A DNA stretch of 64,000 nucleotides from Lyophyllum atratum. Its lineage: Eukaryota; Basidiomycota; Agaricomycetes; Agaricales; Lyophyllaceae. The DNA is taken from assembly GCA_014905825.1 (NCBI GenBank), contig JACGCN010000016.1, positions 868,001 through 932,000 of the forward strand. Reading direction: 5' to 3'. The notes below the pieces were generated by a model that ran no database searches, was not told the DNA's origin, and saw only the letters and a program-made list of their open reading frames with translations. The position numbers and the translations under genes were made by a program. Of the stretch, positions 1 through 11,470 are shown in pieces. Position 1 is the first letter of the stretch. Every line of letters begins with the position of its first letter.

Positions 1-751
1 TTTGATGGCTCGCTCGCAATATGTAGATTACCATATGGCACACCTTACATCCCAAGTTGGGAGCACGACAATACACACCTCGAAGCCTTTCGGTATTCTT
101 AACTTGCACACCTCCACCTACACGAGGTGTTAGGTAAAATCAACTTAGATGTCGTGGACCAACGGTCCGGCGGCTTCAGGAGCGCTGGAACTTCCACGCA
201 CGAACCCTTTACATACCAAAAGGAGTATGAGATCCAGGAGCCCAAAGCCCCCGGAAGTAGTATAGTCCTTGGCGGTGATTGCAATATTTATGACACACTC
301 GCCTCAGCAGCCCCGTAGGACCCTATTTGCTTCGGAATAACCTTCACTGCCACCGTGCATCACATGTCATTAATAGACCGACGCACCGTGGAATGGTCAG
401 CTCGAGTGCAGGAGTTAAGGAGGGACGCATCTCGATTTAGGAGAATGGTCTCTGGTGGACCCGTAAGTGTTGAACGTTGATGGTTGAAATCAGAACTTTG
501 GATTATGGTATCGTGCGGTATCCTGACATCCTAGCAATGCTTCATCCTGGGATGGGAACTCGCAGGGTCGCTGGTGTCGCTCGCATGGATGCACCCCTCG
601 CGGAGCTTGCTTGCCTTTAACTGCGGCTTGAGCGGCTCGGCAATTAGGGGAGCTTTCACGTGGATTCAAACTCAGATGCATCTCCGAACCAATTGGATTT
701 TTGTGTTGCTCAATCAATCATCCGACCCTCTTCACAGCAACGTGGAATACA
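1..751. other. left-edge region without a supported gene
   Basis: Only short open frames with no recognisable motif, splice structure or composition of coding sequence are present on either strand. It probably holds the upstream region of the SERF-like gene that starts at 752. No repeat or RNA gene was recognised. Confidence 0.4.
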
Positions 752-1169
752 ATGACTCGTGAGTAGTCAATACTCTCTTCCGCATCTCGTCTTTTATCTC
801 TACAGCATTGGATCCGCTCACTGAGACGACTTCGTCTGAATGATTAGGAGGAAACCAGCGTGATCAGGATCGCCTAAAGGCTCAGAAGAAAACAGCTGCT
901 AATGCTAAAAAGCCGAAGGAGAGTGCTACCAACTTGGCCAAGAGGAAAGAAGCGTGAGTTTGCCTTCTTATCTCACTCCGAGCTGTTGAAGCAATTGACA
1001 CGTTGCCTGATAGGGACGCCGACATTCTGAGAGCGAAGCAAAAGGTACGTACCAAGTACTCCAAGGAATTCGTCCGACGGTGGGTTGATTCTGGTCATTG
1101 TGGCACCAGAAAAAGGAGGAAGAGGCAGCAGCGAAAGCTGCCGCAGCCGCGGCCGGCAGTACAAAATAA
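752..1169 (+). CDS. SERF-like (4F5 family) small protein
   Basis: Four exons give a 67-residue, very Lys/Ala-rich protein that begins MTRGNQRDQDRLKAQKK, the signature start of the small EDRK-rich factor (4F5/SERF) family, and ends in an Ala-rich tail with GSTK. Introns have clear GT-AG borders: the first splits codon 3 after ATGACTC, the second follows the AKRKEA segment, the third follows LRAKQK. Known members are short, highly charged, partly disordered proteins that modify aggregation of amyloid-prone proteins and bind nucleic acid; that role is family knowledge, not shown here. The start is fixed because MTRGNQRD is the conserved N-terminus. The tiny first exon (7 nt of coding) means gene finders could easily miss it. 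Confidence 0.88.
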
Positions 1170-2413
1170 CCCCGGCTTTCATGGAGTCGCATTATTTATG
1201 GCTTGACTTCATGTTCAAGATGACGCCTTGTTTCGATAGGGGTTAGCTGAGGATCTACGGGGAGGTGCTGTTTTGTAAATTTTTGATCCCCTCCTGGGGA
1301 GTCCTAGGACCTAGGGGCGGCAGATCTGTGGCGATCAAATAAAGCCTTTCCAACCTTCAACTAAAGCGGGCCCCGTGGAGTGAGGGTCTTTGTCAGGAAA
1401 CAAACAGGGTTGCAGTAAGTTACATATCTGATGGATGATGAATGGATGGGATGACCTCCAAGCTGACCAACCGCCGCATGGTCTTTCTTGGCAAGTGAGA
1501 AGCCTCCACGTACAGGGTTCCATATGTCGAAATGTCGTTGTGTGGGACCTGGATCCTCCAACCCTGAAGAAACTGCGGAGTGCACGAGGAAAGAAGTTTG
1601 GCAGCAGTTGGCAGCACAGAAAATAGATCCAAATCTGTCTTCACAAACCTATACAGTTCTAAAGTTATGTTTGGGGTGGCAATGGATGATGCCATCGAAC
1701 GTGGCATGTAAACCGGCAAAGTCGTTGATCAGACGATGCCGACTCGGATTTGTTCCAAGTGCCACGGACACTGAAAAGGGTGGATCGAAGGAAGCCAATC
1801 GCCTGGTTTTACCGAGAGAATAAGCGGTCGCCAAAATGGTGTCTCCTACATGATAGCTATAGATCCTCAATCAAGGGATCAACACCTATCGACACCTTCC
1901 ATTCAAACCCTTCACGCTGGACGAGAAGTACACAAGGAGATGAGCCACGTCGTCGTAGTCTCGTTTCAAATTTAGACATTCCATCTAAACACACCTGAAC
2001 TCTCTCGGACTCGACCGGGATCATGGTGACATGATGGTGGAGGTTATGTCTAGCCCAAACGAGGGTTGTGGACTCAGGACGGGCTCCCCCTGCAATGCTT
2101 AATTTAAGGAACACCGGAGTTTGGTGTCACTTGTGAGAAAAGCAAGATGTTCCCAGCCCAATGGTAAGATTGCACTTGCGTGAGCTAATCGATAACGAGA
2201 GAAACAGGATAGAAACCTATATAAACCCTGTGGCACATTATTACATTCATGTGGAAAAGTCAGGACCTGGTGATTGCGGGGTGAAGCGGCATTAATATTA
2301 CTGCTTGGAAACTCTGTACATCGAATAGAATAAAATACAAGTGAGTTACAGCTACGAGAATGGAAGAGATAGCAGGACACGAAGAGACACCCAAAACATA
2401 AAAGGAACGAAGA
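1170..2413. other. intergenic region, no supported gene
   Basis: About 1.2 kb between the SERF-like gene and the convergent SNF2 gene. Open frames up to about 110 codons exist on both strands but none shows a known motif or a plausible splice chain. A TATA-like stretch (tatataaac) lies near 2217 without an obvious gene behind it. The right part probably includes the SNF2 3' untranslated region. Confidence 0.4.
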
Positions 2414-5400
2414 TCACTCGTCATCGCTTGGCGTCAGGTACTCCTCGTCACTGATGACCTGTTTCCGACCTGCACTTCTACTTCGTGCAGGAATAGGACG
2501 TTCGTCCTCGTCCATGGGGGTCAACGCAGAGTCATAAGAACCTGGACCAGAGCCAGAGCCAGCGCCAGCAGCAGGTGCACCTGGCAGTCCAGATCCAATC
2601 ATGACGCGGTCGAACGTAGAGTTGAACACCTTCTGCATCTCCTCGGCATCGACGTATACCCATGAGCCTTCCTGGTTGTATGTTCGCGCGTTATTGAACA
2701 TGAGCTTCCAGTCATCTTTGTATGCTTGCACGGTTTTGTAATAGTTGCTGTTCGCACGCTTTCGGAGGTGGGACAGGGCGATAGGTCGAGTGATCAGATG
2801 ATAGTAGTCTGGATAGTCCTGGCAACGCCACGTCAGACAAGATAAAATGGAGAGAAGGCGTGTACGTACTCGCTTGTCCGGTAATTCACGGAAAAGGTCA
2901 CAACGTTTCCGACCTGTGTCATCCTCACAAGCCAACACAGCACGATGGCATTCCGCAAACGCCTTCTTCATCTGTTCGCGGACATTCGCGGAAAGCTCCC
3001 CATTGGCGGTCTTGGTTTTGCGTCGCTTCTATTTGGTGATGGAGTTAGCTTCGTGTGGATGATCAATAAGAAGCAAATTTACAGTCTCGTGTTCTTCATC
3101 ATCGTCGCCGTTCAAGGAAGGCGTGACAGACATAGACTTCATGCCCCGCTTCCTCTTGGACCCAGCGTTTGGTTCGTAATCAGACGCTTTGGCTTTGCCC
3201 TTCTTGGCCTTCCGCGCGCGGGAATCGATGTCGGAAACGGGGGTGCCGCGATTGGACACTTCTGATTCTTTGACGAGCTTGTTCGCCGCCCGCCGGTCTT
3301 TCCTGTCTCTGGCCTTTTCTGTCAACTCTTGGAGATCTTCCCCTTCTTCTAGAGCCTGTGCAGGAACAAAAATAAATCAGTGCCATGGAATGAATAGTAT
3401 GGACTGAACATACAATCGCCCAAGCTTCGTCGCTAAGACCATCGTTATAGCTGACGACGTTTCTTCGACGCTGACCACGGCCTTCCAACGACTCATCCAA
3501 CTCCTTGACCTCGAACGGCTCATCGTTCTGGTAGCACTCGGGCAGCTCTTCAACTTGTATGAGTGGTTGAGGTGGTTTGCCCCTACCCCCAGTATTGCGC
3601 CAGTGTTCTGCTGCCTCTCGGTCTCTCTTGATGTCCATTTCCCGGAATAGGACAGCTTCCTGATCGCTGCGAGCAATAAGATCGTTGAGCTCATCGTCGT
3701 TCATATCGCCAGCCTCCTCGTTCTCTTCTTCTTGATCGGCTTCGAGGATCGAGCGCTGGGAAACAGGTTCATTTGAAACCCGATAACAGAGGAAAATACA
3801 ACACTTACAAGGAATTCTTCCTGTTCTTCCTGTGTGGACTTGTTATCGAAGCGACCGGCTTGAATGACCTTGTCATCGATGTCAAGCTTATAGCGTGCAC
3901 GTTGGTACATCGCTTCTTCCACACTCTTCTCCGTGATGAATCGCAGAATCAGCACAGCTTTCGTCTGGCCGATACGATGTGCTCGATCTTGCGCCTGCAG
4001 ATCAGCGTGAGGATTCCTATGTCGAATTTAAGTAAGTGTGCCTCATATGGAAGTGGGGTGGTAACAACTCACCAATCACTGTCGAAACTATTCGAGGTCG
4101 TGAGGTTAGTGATGCCTCGCTAGGAAAGAGGATGGCGAAAACGTACATGACGACAGTGTCAGCGGTCTGCAAGTTCAAACCCAAGCCACCAGCCCTCGTC
4201 GATAAAATGAACACCTTGAACTCAGAGTCCTTGGCATTGAAAAGTTGGACATAGGAGGCACGCTCCTCAGTCTTCGTGCCACCATCTAAGCGAAGATAAG
4301 CCCAGCCCATCATCTTCAAAAAGTCCTCCATGATATCCATGACCTTGGTCATCTGGAAGAAGATAAGCACCTAGAAGACAGGTTAGTAAGAGTATAGATC
4401 GAAAAGATGATGAAATGGTACCCTATGGCCAGTTGCGAAAAACTTGGGGAGAATCCGATTCAATAGCTCTAGCTTTCCTGATGTCCGTACGAGCTTCTCG
4501 TCGATGAACCCACTAGGGCTAATCCTGTCCTCTACACTCTCGAACAAGAACGGATGCTGGCAGATCTTACGCAGCTGCATGAGCTCGTTACTAAGACCCT
4601 TAATACCTCCAGTTTTCCTGTCCAACACATATATCAGTAGCGCTCACGAGTTAAGGTATCTTAATACTCACCCCTTGGAACCCCCATCGGCGATCATCTT
4701 ATGCTTCTTCATCTGCTTGTACAGTTGGCTCTGCAACGCGCTCATCCTCACTTTGATGACCTTCTCCACCTTGTCCGGCAACTCGCTCTCCACGTCCTTC
4801 TTCAGCCGCCTTAGCAAGAAGGGCCGAAGCACCTTATGTAGGCGACGAATGATAAGTAGTGCCTCTTCTTCGTTCAACTCGATCTTGTCACCAGTGCCCG
4901 AATTCGCGAAAGGAGTGTTGAACCACTCGTCAAACGATTTGACGGAATTGAAAACCTTGGGGAGGACAAAGTTTAGGAGAGACCACAGTTCAGGGAGGTT
5001 GTTTTGGAGAGGTGTTCCTGTCAGGATGAGACGGAAACGGGAATGATAGTACGTCGAGAGCGTCTGGGATAGTTTACTTTGTGTGTTCTTCATACGATGA
5101 CCTTCGTCTACACATCACGAGGGCTGGTCAACACAGATGCCCTATATTAGGGGATAATCAAAACTCACCAATGATCATATGCAGCCACTTGATCTTGCTC
5201 AGATGCGGACGGTCCTTGATAATGTATTCGTACGTTGTCAACAAGACCTGGAATTGGCCAACACGCAAGTCGCCTTGGAGAGCGCGACGCTGAGCAGGGT
5301 TGCCTTTATAGGAGACCATCTTAACCTGAGGTGCCCACTTGGCAAACTCCCCAGACCAATTGGTTAAGGTGGACAAAGGAACGATGACAAGATATGGGCC

Positions 5401-7498
5401 TCGTTGACGCTTGACCTCGATGAGGAAAGTGATGAGGGATATCGTTTGGATCGTTTTTCCGAGACCCTATTCAGAACGAATTGAGTAAAGTAAAAGAATG
5501 AGACATGTGTGAGATACGTACCATCTCGTCTGCCAAAATCCCATTAAGCCGGTTATTGTACAAACTGACCATCCATTGCAGCCCCTTGATCTGGTACTCC
5601 TTCAAGGTTCCGCCGACGAGCAGGGTCGGTTGCTTCGTAACCTTCTCCGATATCCTGTGGGCGATAGCATAGTAGTCCACCTTCTTTGTGTCTTCGTTGA
5701 CATCGTCTGCAGCAATCTGCGCCCCGAAAGTAGCCTCGGTTGCAGGACCGTCCTCCTGCTCGAAATGGATCTCTGGAGCCGGACCACTTTCGTTCTGCTG
5801 AGCAACGACAGCTTGGGCAAGCGAATCCAAGTACGAATCGGTTTGTCGAAGTAGATGGGTAATTCTCGTATCCTTGGCAGTATCGATGAGCTTCATATAG
5901 GCCTCCTCATCATCAGCTTTGAGTGCCTTCAAACGCTCTTTCGAAATCCTTTCAATACGCTTCTGTTCCTCTCTCTCCGTATGCTGATGGAAAGCGAGAA
6001 CAGCGCGCCCAACTCTAGCGACCCGGTCCTGGGCGGCGCGATTGACATTGACGACCTCGCGGCCATGGTGGCAAATTATACCGAGTTGTTCCACATGCTT
6101 GTGCTTCGCCCGACGCTCACGGTCAACACGCTGTTTCCTCTCGGCTTGCTCGGTCATCCGCGCATCTCTTAGTGTGGGCTTGCGTATACGGCGGAAGTCG
6201 AGACGATTGATTGGTAGCATGGAGCTGTGGTTGAGACGTTCCGCAACCTGTGCGCGCATCGACCTTTGCTTCTCGAGAACGCGCAGGGACTTCAGCTCAA
6301 TCATGGCGCGAAGTTTGCCGTGTGAGGTGGCACTGGGGTGCACGAGAGCCCCAAGGTGGTGTATGTTGCCGTTTTGCAGCTTCAAGACTGTGGCATCATT
6401 GTCCTTATCCTCCTTCATACTCTCGTTGGGGTCAAAGCTGTTGTCGAACGAACCATCACCCATGGTTGAGGGCAGGGCTTCGAGTTCCCGAATCCGTTGT
6501 TGAATGCGAGCTTCAATGAAGCGGTCTCGTTCGTTGAGAACTTGGTGAGCGTCGAGACCCGTGGGCATGATAGTGGGAACGATGAGTCGCTGAAGACGGG
6601 TAGCGAAAAGTGAGGCGTCCGTTTCCGCACTTCGCTTGAGGTGAGTAAAGGGATGGAGATATGCGTTGTATGGGTATATTCCAGAGTCAACGTTGTCTTC
6701 GAGGAAGGGGCCCTTAGGCATGTCCGCTGCATTGTAAGCCATTGCCATATCCTCCTCAGCCTTGGCGGTCTCTTCTGGGGTAGAGCCAATGGCGGAAGCA
6801 CTGGGTGTCGGTTCGCCCTTTGCCACCTTGACGGCAGCATCGACGATCCTGGAGGGAACATCCGGTCCTTGGAGAAGCTTTTCGAGATCAGCGATAGCGT
6901 TATTGGGGACTCGGATCGCTTGTTGGATGTTTTCGGGAACGGGGAGGCCACGACTGAGAAGTTTAAAGGCATGTATTTGTGCACGGAGGGCACCAATCTG
7001 TTCGCTGGTGAAGGATACGGGAGTCTGAGACTGAGGGGGCACAGCTTGCGCTGGGACAGGGCCTGAGGTTATAGAGTTTGGGCTGGATCCATTGGTGAGG
7101 GGTTGGGTGTGGCCATTGGTCATGGGCGGCTGTTGGAACTGCTGCTGCTGCTGCTGCTGGTGACCGGAATTGGAGGGTTGGCCCTGATTTCGGCCTTGGA
7201 CTGCGATGATGAATACCTGGCTCATGGAAAATTGACTGGCATGGACTCACTTTGGCCCACTGCATGAATGTACTTTATCAATTGCTCCAGCTCGGCCGGA
7301 TTCTTTTGTTCATGGGGGTTCTTGCGCAGAAAGTTTGCACGCTACATGAGATAGATAAGTTGAAGCCAAATCAGCGATGAATGCAAGCGGACGTACCAAG
7401 ATCAACTGCTGTAAATCAGGCATAGGCTGGGATCTGGGCTGGCCCTGCTGTTGAGACATATTCTGAGATACTGAGTTGCCCAGCATCGGGGCAGACAT
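2414..7498 (-). CDS. SNF2/STH1-type chromatin-remodelling ATPase
   Basis: A long, many-exon gene encoding the catalytic ATPase of a SWI/SNF or RSC complex. Read from the N-terminus it has a Gln-rich leader with a CAG-type tract (near 7150), a QLQ motif ([19 protein letters not shown], near 7000), an HSA-type basic helical region (6200-5950), the SNF2 helicase core with DEGHRMKN (near 5100), [19 protein letters not shown], and the C-terminal helicase half with [19 protein letters not shown] (near 4200). A basic linker follows, then a bromodomain (about 2970-2620: [12 protein letters not shown], then a YNQEGSWVY loop). Introns are about 50 bp. The start at 7498 gives [12 protein letters not shown]; the stop is TGA at 2414-2416. 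The domain order QLQ-HSA-ATPase-bromodomain separates it from ISWI and CHD remodellers. Whether it serves SWI/SNF, RSC or both cannot be read from sequence. Confidence 0.95.
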
Positions 7499-7746
7499 TG
7501 AGGGGGCGTCGGAGAGGAACGTCTCCAGTCGGTTTTGACGGTCGAATCAGTCGCGTCCACCACCGAGACCACGAAATGCGAAAATGTCACGCGCTGAACA
7601 GAGCAAAAGACAACCCAGCTTGTCACCGTCACAATAAGTCACATCCACAAGAAACGTGAGAACACCGATGCAGTCACGTGCCTTATATTCACGTCGCGTC
7701 CGACGTCGGAACTGAATCATCCTTCGCTACCACTACCACTACCACC
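7499..7746. promoter_or_regulatory. shared divergent promoter, SNF2 / Ku80
   Basis: The 248 bp between the two opposed start codons must contain both core promoters and 5' leaders. A run of CACTACCAC-like triplets lies directly before the Ku80 ATG. No TATA box is apparent. Confidence 0.6.
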
Positions 7747-10700
7747 ATGCCTGCAGAACGAGCAGGAGTATGTCCCCTCTTCCACTAGTTTGAAATTCGC
7801 TTATATCTATGTCTAGTACACCGTCACTATGTTCCTCGTCGACACGTCTCCCTCTATGGGAACTGTCAGGACGGTTGAACTTCCCTCAGGTCCAAATGGC
7901 GAAGAGCGCACCACCGAAATGACCCACTTGGAGTGGGCGCTCCAGTATGTCAAGCTCAAAATTCAGGAGATGGTTCGTATGTCGTGCATCATTCTTGAAC
8001 TTGTGCCGATACACCACCTGCAGATCTTCAATGGCCGCAAGACTGACCAGTGTGGCGTCATCGTTTTCGGGTCCGAAGGTAAGTTCACCACCAAAGCTGA
8101 TAGAATCCTCTGTATTTACATGGACAGAAACCGATAATATCATAAATGAGAAGAATGGAGGCTACGACCACGTTTCGGAATACATTCCCATTGGCCAACC
8201 TAATGCTGCAACTTTAGCTAAGATTGATGCCCTCAAGCCTTCAGATGTCTGTGGTGATCGTAGGTGGCATGTGGCGCTTTAGGACTTTGATCCTGATCGC
8301 ATGCTCTCCAGCAATCGACGCTCTTATAGTCGGCATTGAGACTCAGGCTGAGTACCTATCATCGAAGAAAACCTGGACTCGCAAGATTGTCATGGTGACC
8401 GATGGCGAGAGTCCAATCGAAGTCGAGGACTGGGAGGCCACTGTTCATAAGATGGATGCCCTCGACATAAGCCTGACACTCATGTTGGTCTATTCGTCGA
8501 ATGTACACTACTTATCGTTGACTCTCTGTTTTCGAGATCAGTGGCGTTGACTTTGACGATGAAGAATTCGGATTCACTGAACCCAACAAGACCACTATCA
8601 AAGTATGACACATCCTTGCCGTGCTTTCACATTCACTAACATGAATTGTAGCAAGCAAATGAAGAATTCTACCGTACATTCACATCATCACTAAAAAATG
8701 GGATTGTTGGGACATGTGAAGAGGCTTTACAGGAAACTGCCCGCCCTGATATAAAGCAAACCAAATCGACATTGATGGGCACTGTCCTCCGTCTTGGAGA
8801 CGTTGACTCCAAGTCCGACGAGGCCGTTGAGATTATCGTCAAGACAAGCAAATGTACCGCCATCAGTCGGCCGAAGAGCTGGAAGAAGTTCGGGATTCGC
8901 GAATCTGTGGATGAGGACGAAGATATGGAAGACGACGCAGAGGGCGCGAGGGTAGCGTTTGCACAGTTGAAGATGCGGTCAGAATACTACGTGGATCGGA
9001 GCGGGGAAGCCGACGAAGAAGGGGATGTCAAGATGGAAGACGATGACGAGAATCTGCTAGACGAAGATGGTAGCGAAAAACAAAGGGATAAGGCTAAAGA
9101 CGAGCAATTGGAGAAGGTCGAGAAGGAGGAACTCGTCAGAGGTTTTAAATATGGAAGCACATACGCCCCCTGTCCCGACGGCCAGTTCCCTCGACTTCCC
9201 ACGAGAAAAGGGATAGACTTCTGTGGATTCTTCCCGGCAAAGAATGTGAGCATCTCTTCGAACCTACCACTGTTCTTATCACTTTGCACTCACCTCGTCC
9301 ACTTAGTTCCGTCGCGAACTCAGCCTTGGTGAGGTCCAGTACGTATGGGCAGACCCTGGATCAGCCCAGCAACAAGCAGCGTTGTCGTCCATCGTCCAAG
9401 CAATGTACGAGAAAAACGTCATGGCCATTGCACGATGGGTCACCAAGGACGGAATGGATCCCAAGATGGGTGTCCTGACTCCCGTGGTGTTCGACGAAGT
9501 CGAGTGTCTGCTATGGGCACAGGTAGGCATCTCCTCCGTCCTATACTCATTTTTCAAACCCACTTGTTTGGTTGCAGATGCCATTTGCTGATGATGTCCG
9601 CAAATATACATTTGCATCTTTAGATAATCTGGTGTCTAAGAAAGGAGAAGTCCTTACTGAGCACCCATTCATCCCAACCGAAGACCAGCTCGAAGCGATG
9701 AATGACTTCGTAGATGCCATGGACCTCATGGACGCTGGAGAAAAGGACGAGGAAGGGTCCGTCACTCGTATCGGTCAAGCTTTCGTGACATAGTTTAACC
9801 AATGACCCTCTCTTAGGAACCGACAACCATGGTTCGATACCCGACTTTCATACAATCCCGCCGTTCACAGAACGAAGCAAGCCATGTTCCATTGTGCTGT
9901 CGTTTCTGACATCGCCACTAACCCTCTTCCACCGCCGCATCCTGAGCTCCTCAAGTATTTTGACCCTCCCAAACGGGTTCTCAAGCGTGCCCGGGATGCC
10001 ATTGAAGAATGCAAAACTTCTTTCAAAGTCAAGCAAAGTTCGTTCACATACATTTCTTTCATTCCCCAGCCTCCTCTGAGATACGTGTCCCTATCATAGT
10101 TCCGAAGAAAATGGCAAGGACGCGCAAAGATGGCCATGCCCATGCACAAGATGAAGACGACAATCTACTCCTTCTGGACCGAAAACAGCCTTCTACACGC
10201 TCCCCAGTATCCCCAGCCCGCATCACACAAGCGTCGCCCGCGATCAAGGCAAAAGCGCACGCCGACGATGGTAGTGAGACGGAGGAAGACGAAGAGGAGG
10301 AGGAAATGCTCCTCGACAGCATCAAGAAGCCATCCACACCTGCCCCCCGGATTAATCAGCCATTGCCGACGCCTGCGCGTTCACTATCTCCACAAGTCGA
10401 TCCCGGGCGTGCACCAGGTCGGATTATCGGCTCGACCTATCCACTTGCTGACTTCAAGAAAAACCTCGCACAAGGGGATGTGGTGACTAAAGCAGTTGAG
10501 GACCTCTCTGCGGTCATAACGGAGCTTGTGATGCGGCCGTTCTCGTCAAGACGGAGCAAGGAGCTGCTAGATTGTATGAAGGTGCTGAGGAGCACGTCAC
10601 TAGAGGTGAGATTTGTGATACTTTTTCGGGTACAGTTCGGGCACATTTTAATAACGTAAAACGGTCATTTAGGAGGATGAGATAGACGCTTGGAACTCGT

Positions 10701-10982
10701 GAGTATCTCATTTCTATTGTTGCATCTATTTTGACTAGGATACGTCTGGTGTGCCAGCTTCCTTCAGGAACTCAAAGAAAAATGCGAGTCTCAGCCTGGT
10801 AACCAGGAATTCTGGTCACAGGTCAAAGATGTCGGCCGCAAGCTCAGTCTGATCAGTGACAAGGAGGCGAGGAGACATGGCGGCACGTCAAAGGTTTCGG
10901 AAACTGAAGCCACGGACGTATGTTGCCCTTGCTATGGATCGTCTCACTCTTTACTCATCGTTTTCTACAGTTTTTGGATTAG
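7747..10982 (+). CDS. Ku80 subunit of the Ku DNA-end-binding heterodimer
   Basis: Ku80 pairs with Ku70 to bind DNA ends for non-homologous end joining and telomere maintenance in the nucleus. Exon 1 encodes only MPAERAG; exon 2 opens with YTVTMFLVDTSPSMG, the N-terminal von Willebrand A-like domain with its DTSPSM segment. The strand VIVFGSEET and the block RKIVMVTDGESPIE follow. The beta-barrel region begins near 8770 (TLMGTVLRLGDVDS) and continues through an acidic insert (8900-9100) to PCPDGQFPRLPTRKGIDF. The C-terminal arm is near 9850-10080, followed by a charged linker and a helical C-terminal domain near 10470-10920. A final mini-exon (TTT TTG GAT TAG) gives the end FLD. At least nine introns with clear borders. 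I see no reading-frame damage. The identification rests on domain order and motif matches. Confidence 0.93.
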
Positions 10983-11470
10983 GTTGAATTTTCTCGTGCC
11001 TTCCTCCTAATGACATCGGACGTTCTTGTATTGTGTATGTATACCCAACCGTCAATCAAACTTATCATTTATCCGTGTGCCGGTACTAAACATACTCGAT
11101 GCTTGACATTGCTTGTACATCTCAGATCCAGATTTGGTCTGGATTGGAGGACTGCGACCAAGAGGCGTGTATCACTAGTGGCGCTATAGCAAGGTCAGAT
11201 TTAATGATAAAGCTCCTTTTGATGTCGCCGTGCAGAGTTATTTAGCGCATACTTGGTCATGCCACCTCAAAATCTCTCCATAAAGTTTGTCACCTGCTAG
11301 CGTTGTGCACGCAACATGACTAGCCCCCCCTGTATCAACACGCCTTCAGGTTTACACAATTTGGATAACACCGGGCGACACGCATCAATTACGGACTTGA
11401 ATGACGGCGAGAGTGGCAAACGAGGTATAAAACCTACTCACCATGAAAACCAGTAAGTTCCATCGATATC
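10983..11470. promoter_or_regulatory. intergenic region with TATA box upstream of the O-methyltransferase
   Basis: The left part is likely Ku80 3' flank. A good TATA box (tataaaa) sits at 11426-11432, 39 bp before the ATG at 11471, an arrangement usual for inducible fungal genes. Another ATG at 11443, followed after AAAACCA by gtaagt, could be a short upstream exon or an upstream open frame. Confidence 0.5.

Noticed and set aside
1290..1320. Palindromic phrase around cctaggacctagg
   Set aside because: Short, without repeats or flanking duplications; no support for a mobile element or structured RNA.
1420..1719. 99-codon open frame on the minus strand
   Set aside because: No family motif, no splice neighbours and an overlapping frame of similar length on the other strand; likely chance.
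6415..6996. 193-codon minus-strand frame inside the SNF2 gene
   Set aside because: A shadow in another frame of the Q-rich and HSA region of SNF2.
11443..11470. ATG at 11443 followed by a gtaagt as a first exon of the O-methyltransferase
   Set aside because: No matching in-frame acceptor before 11471 at usual intron length; the 11471 start gives a normal N-terminus.
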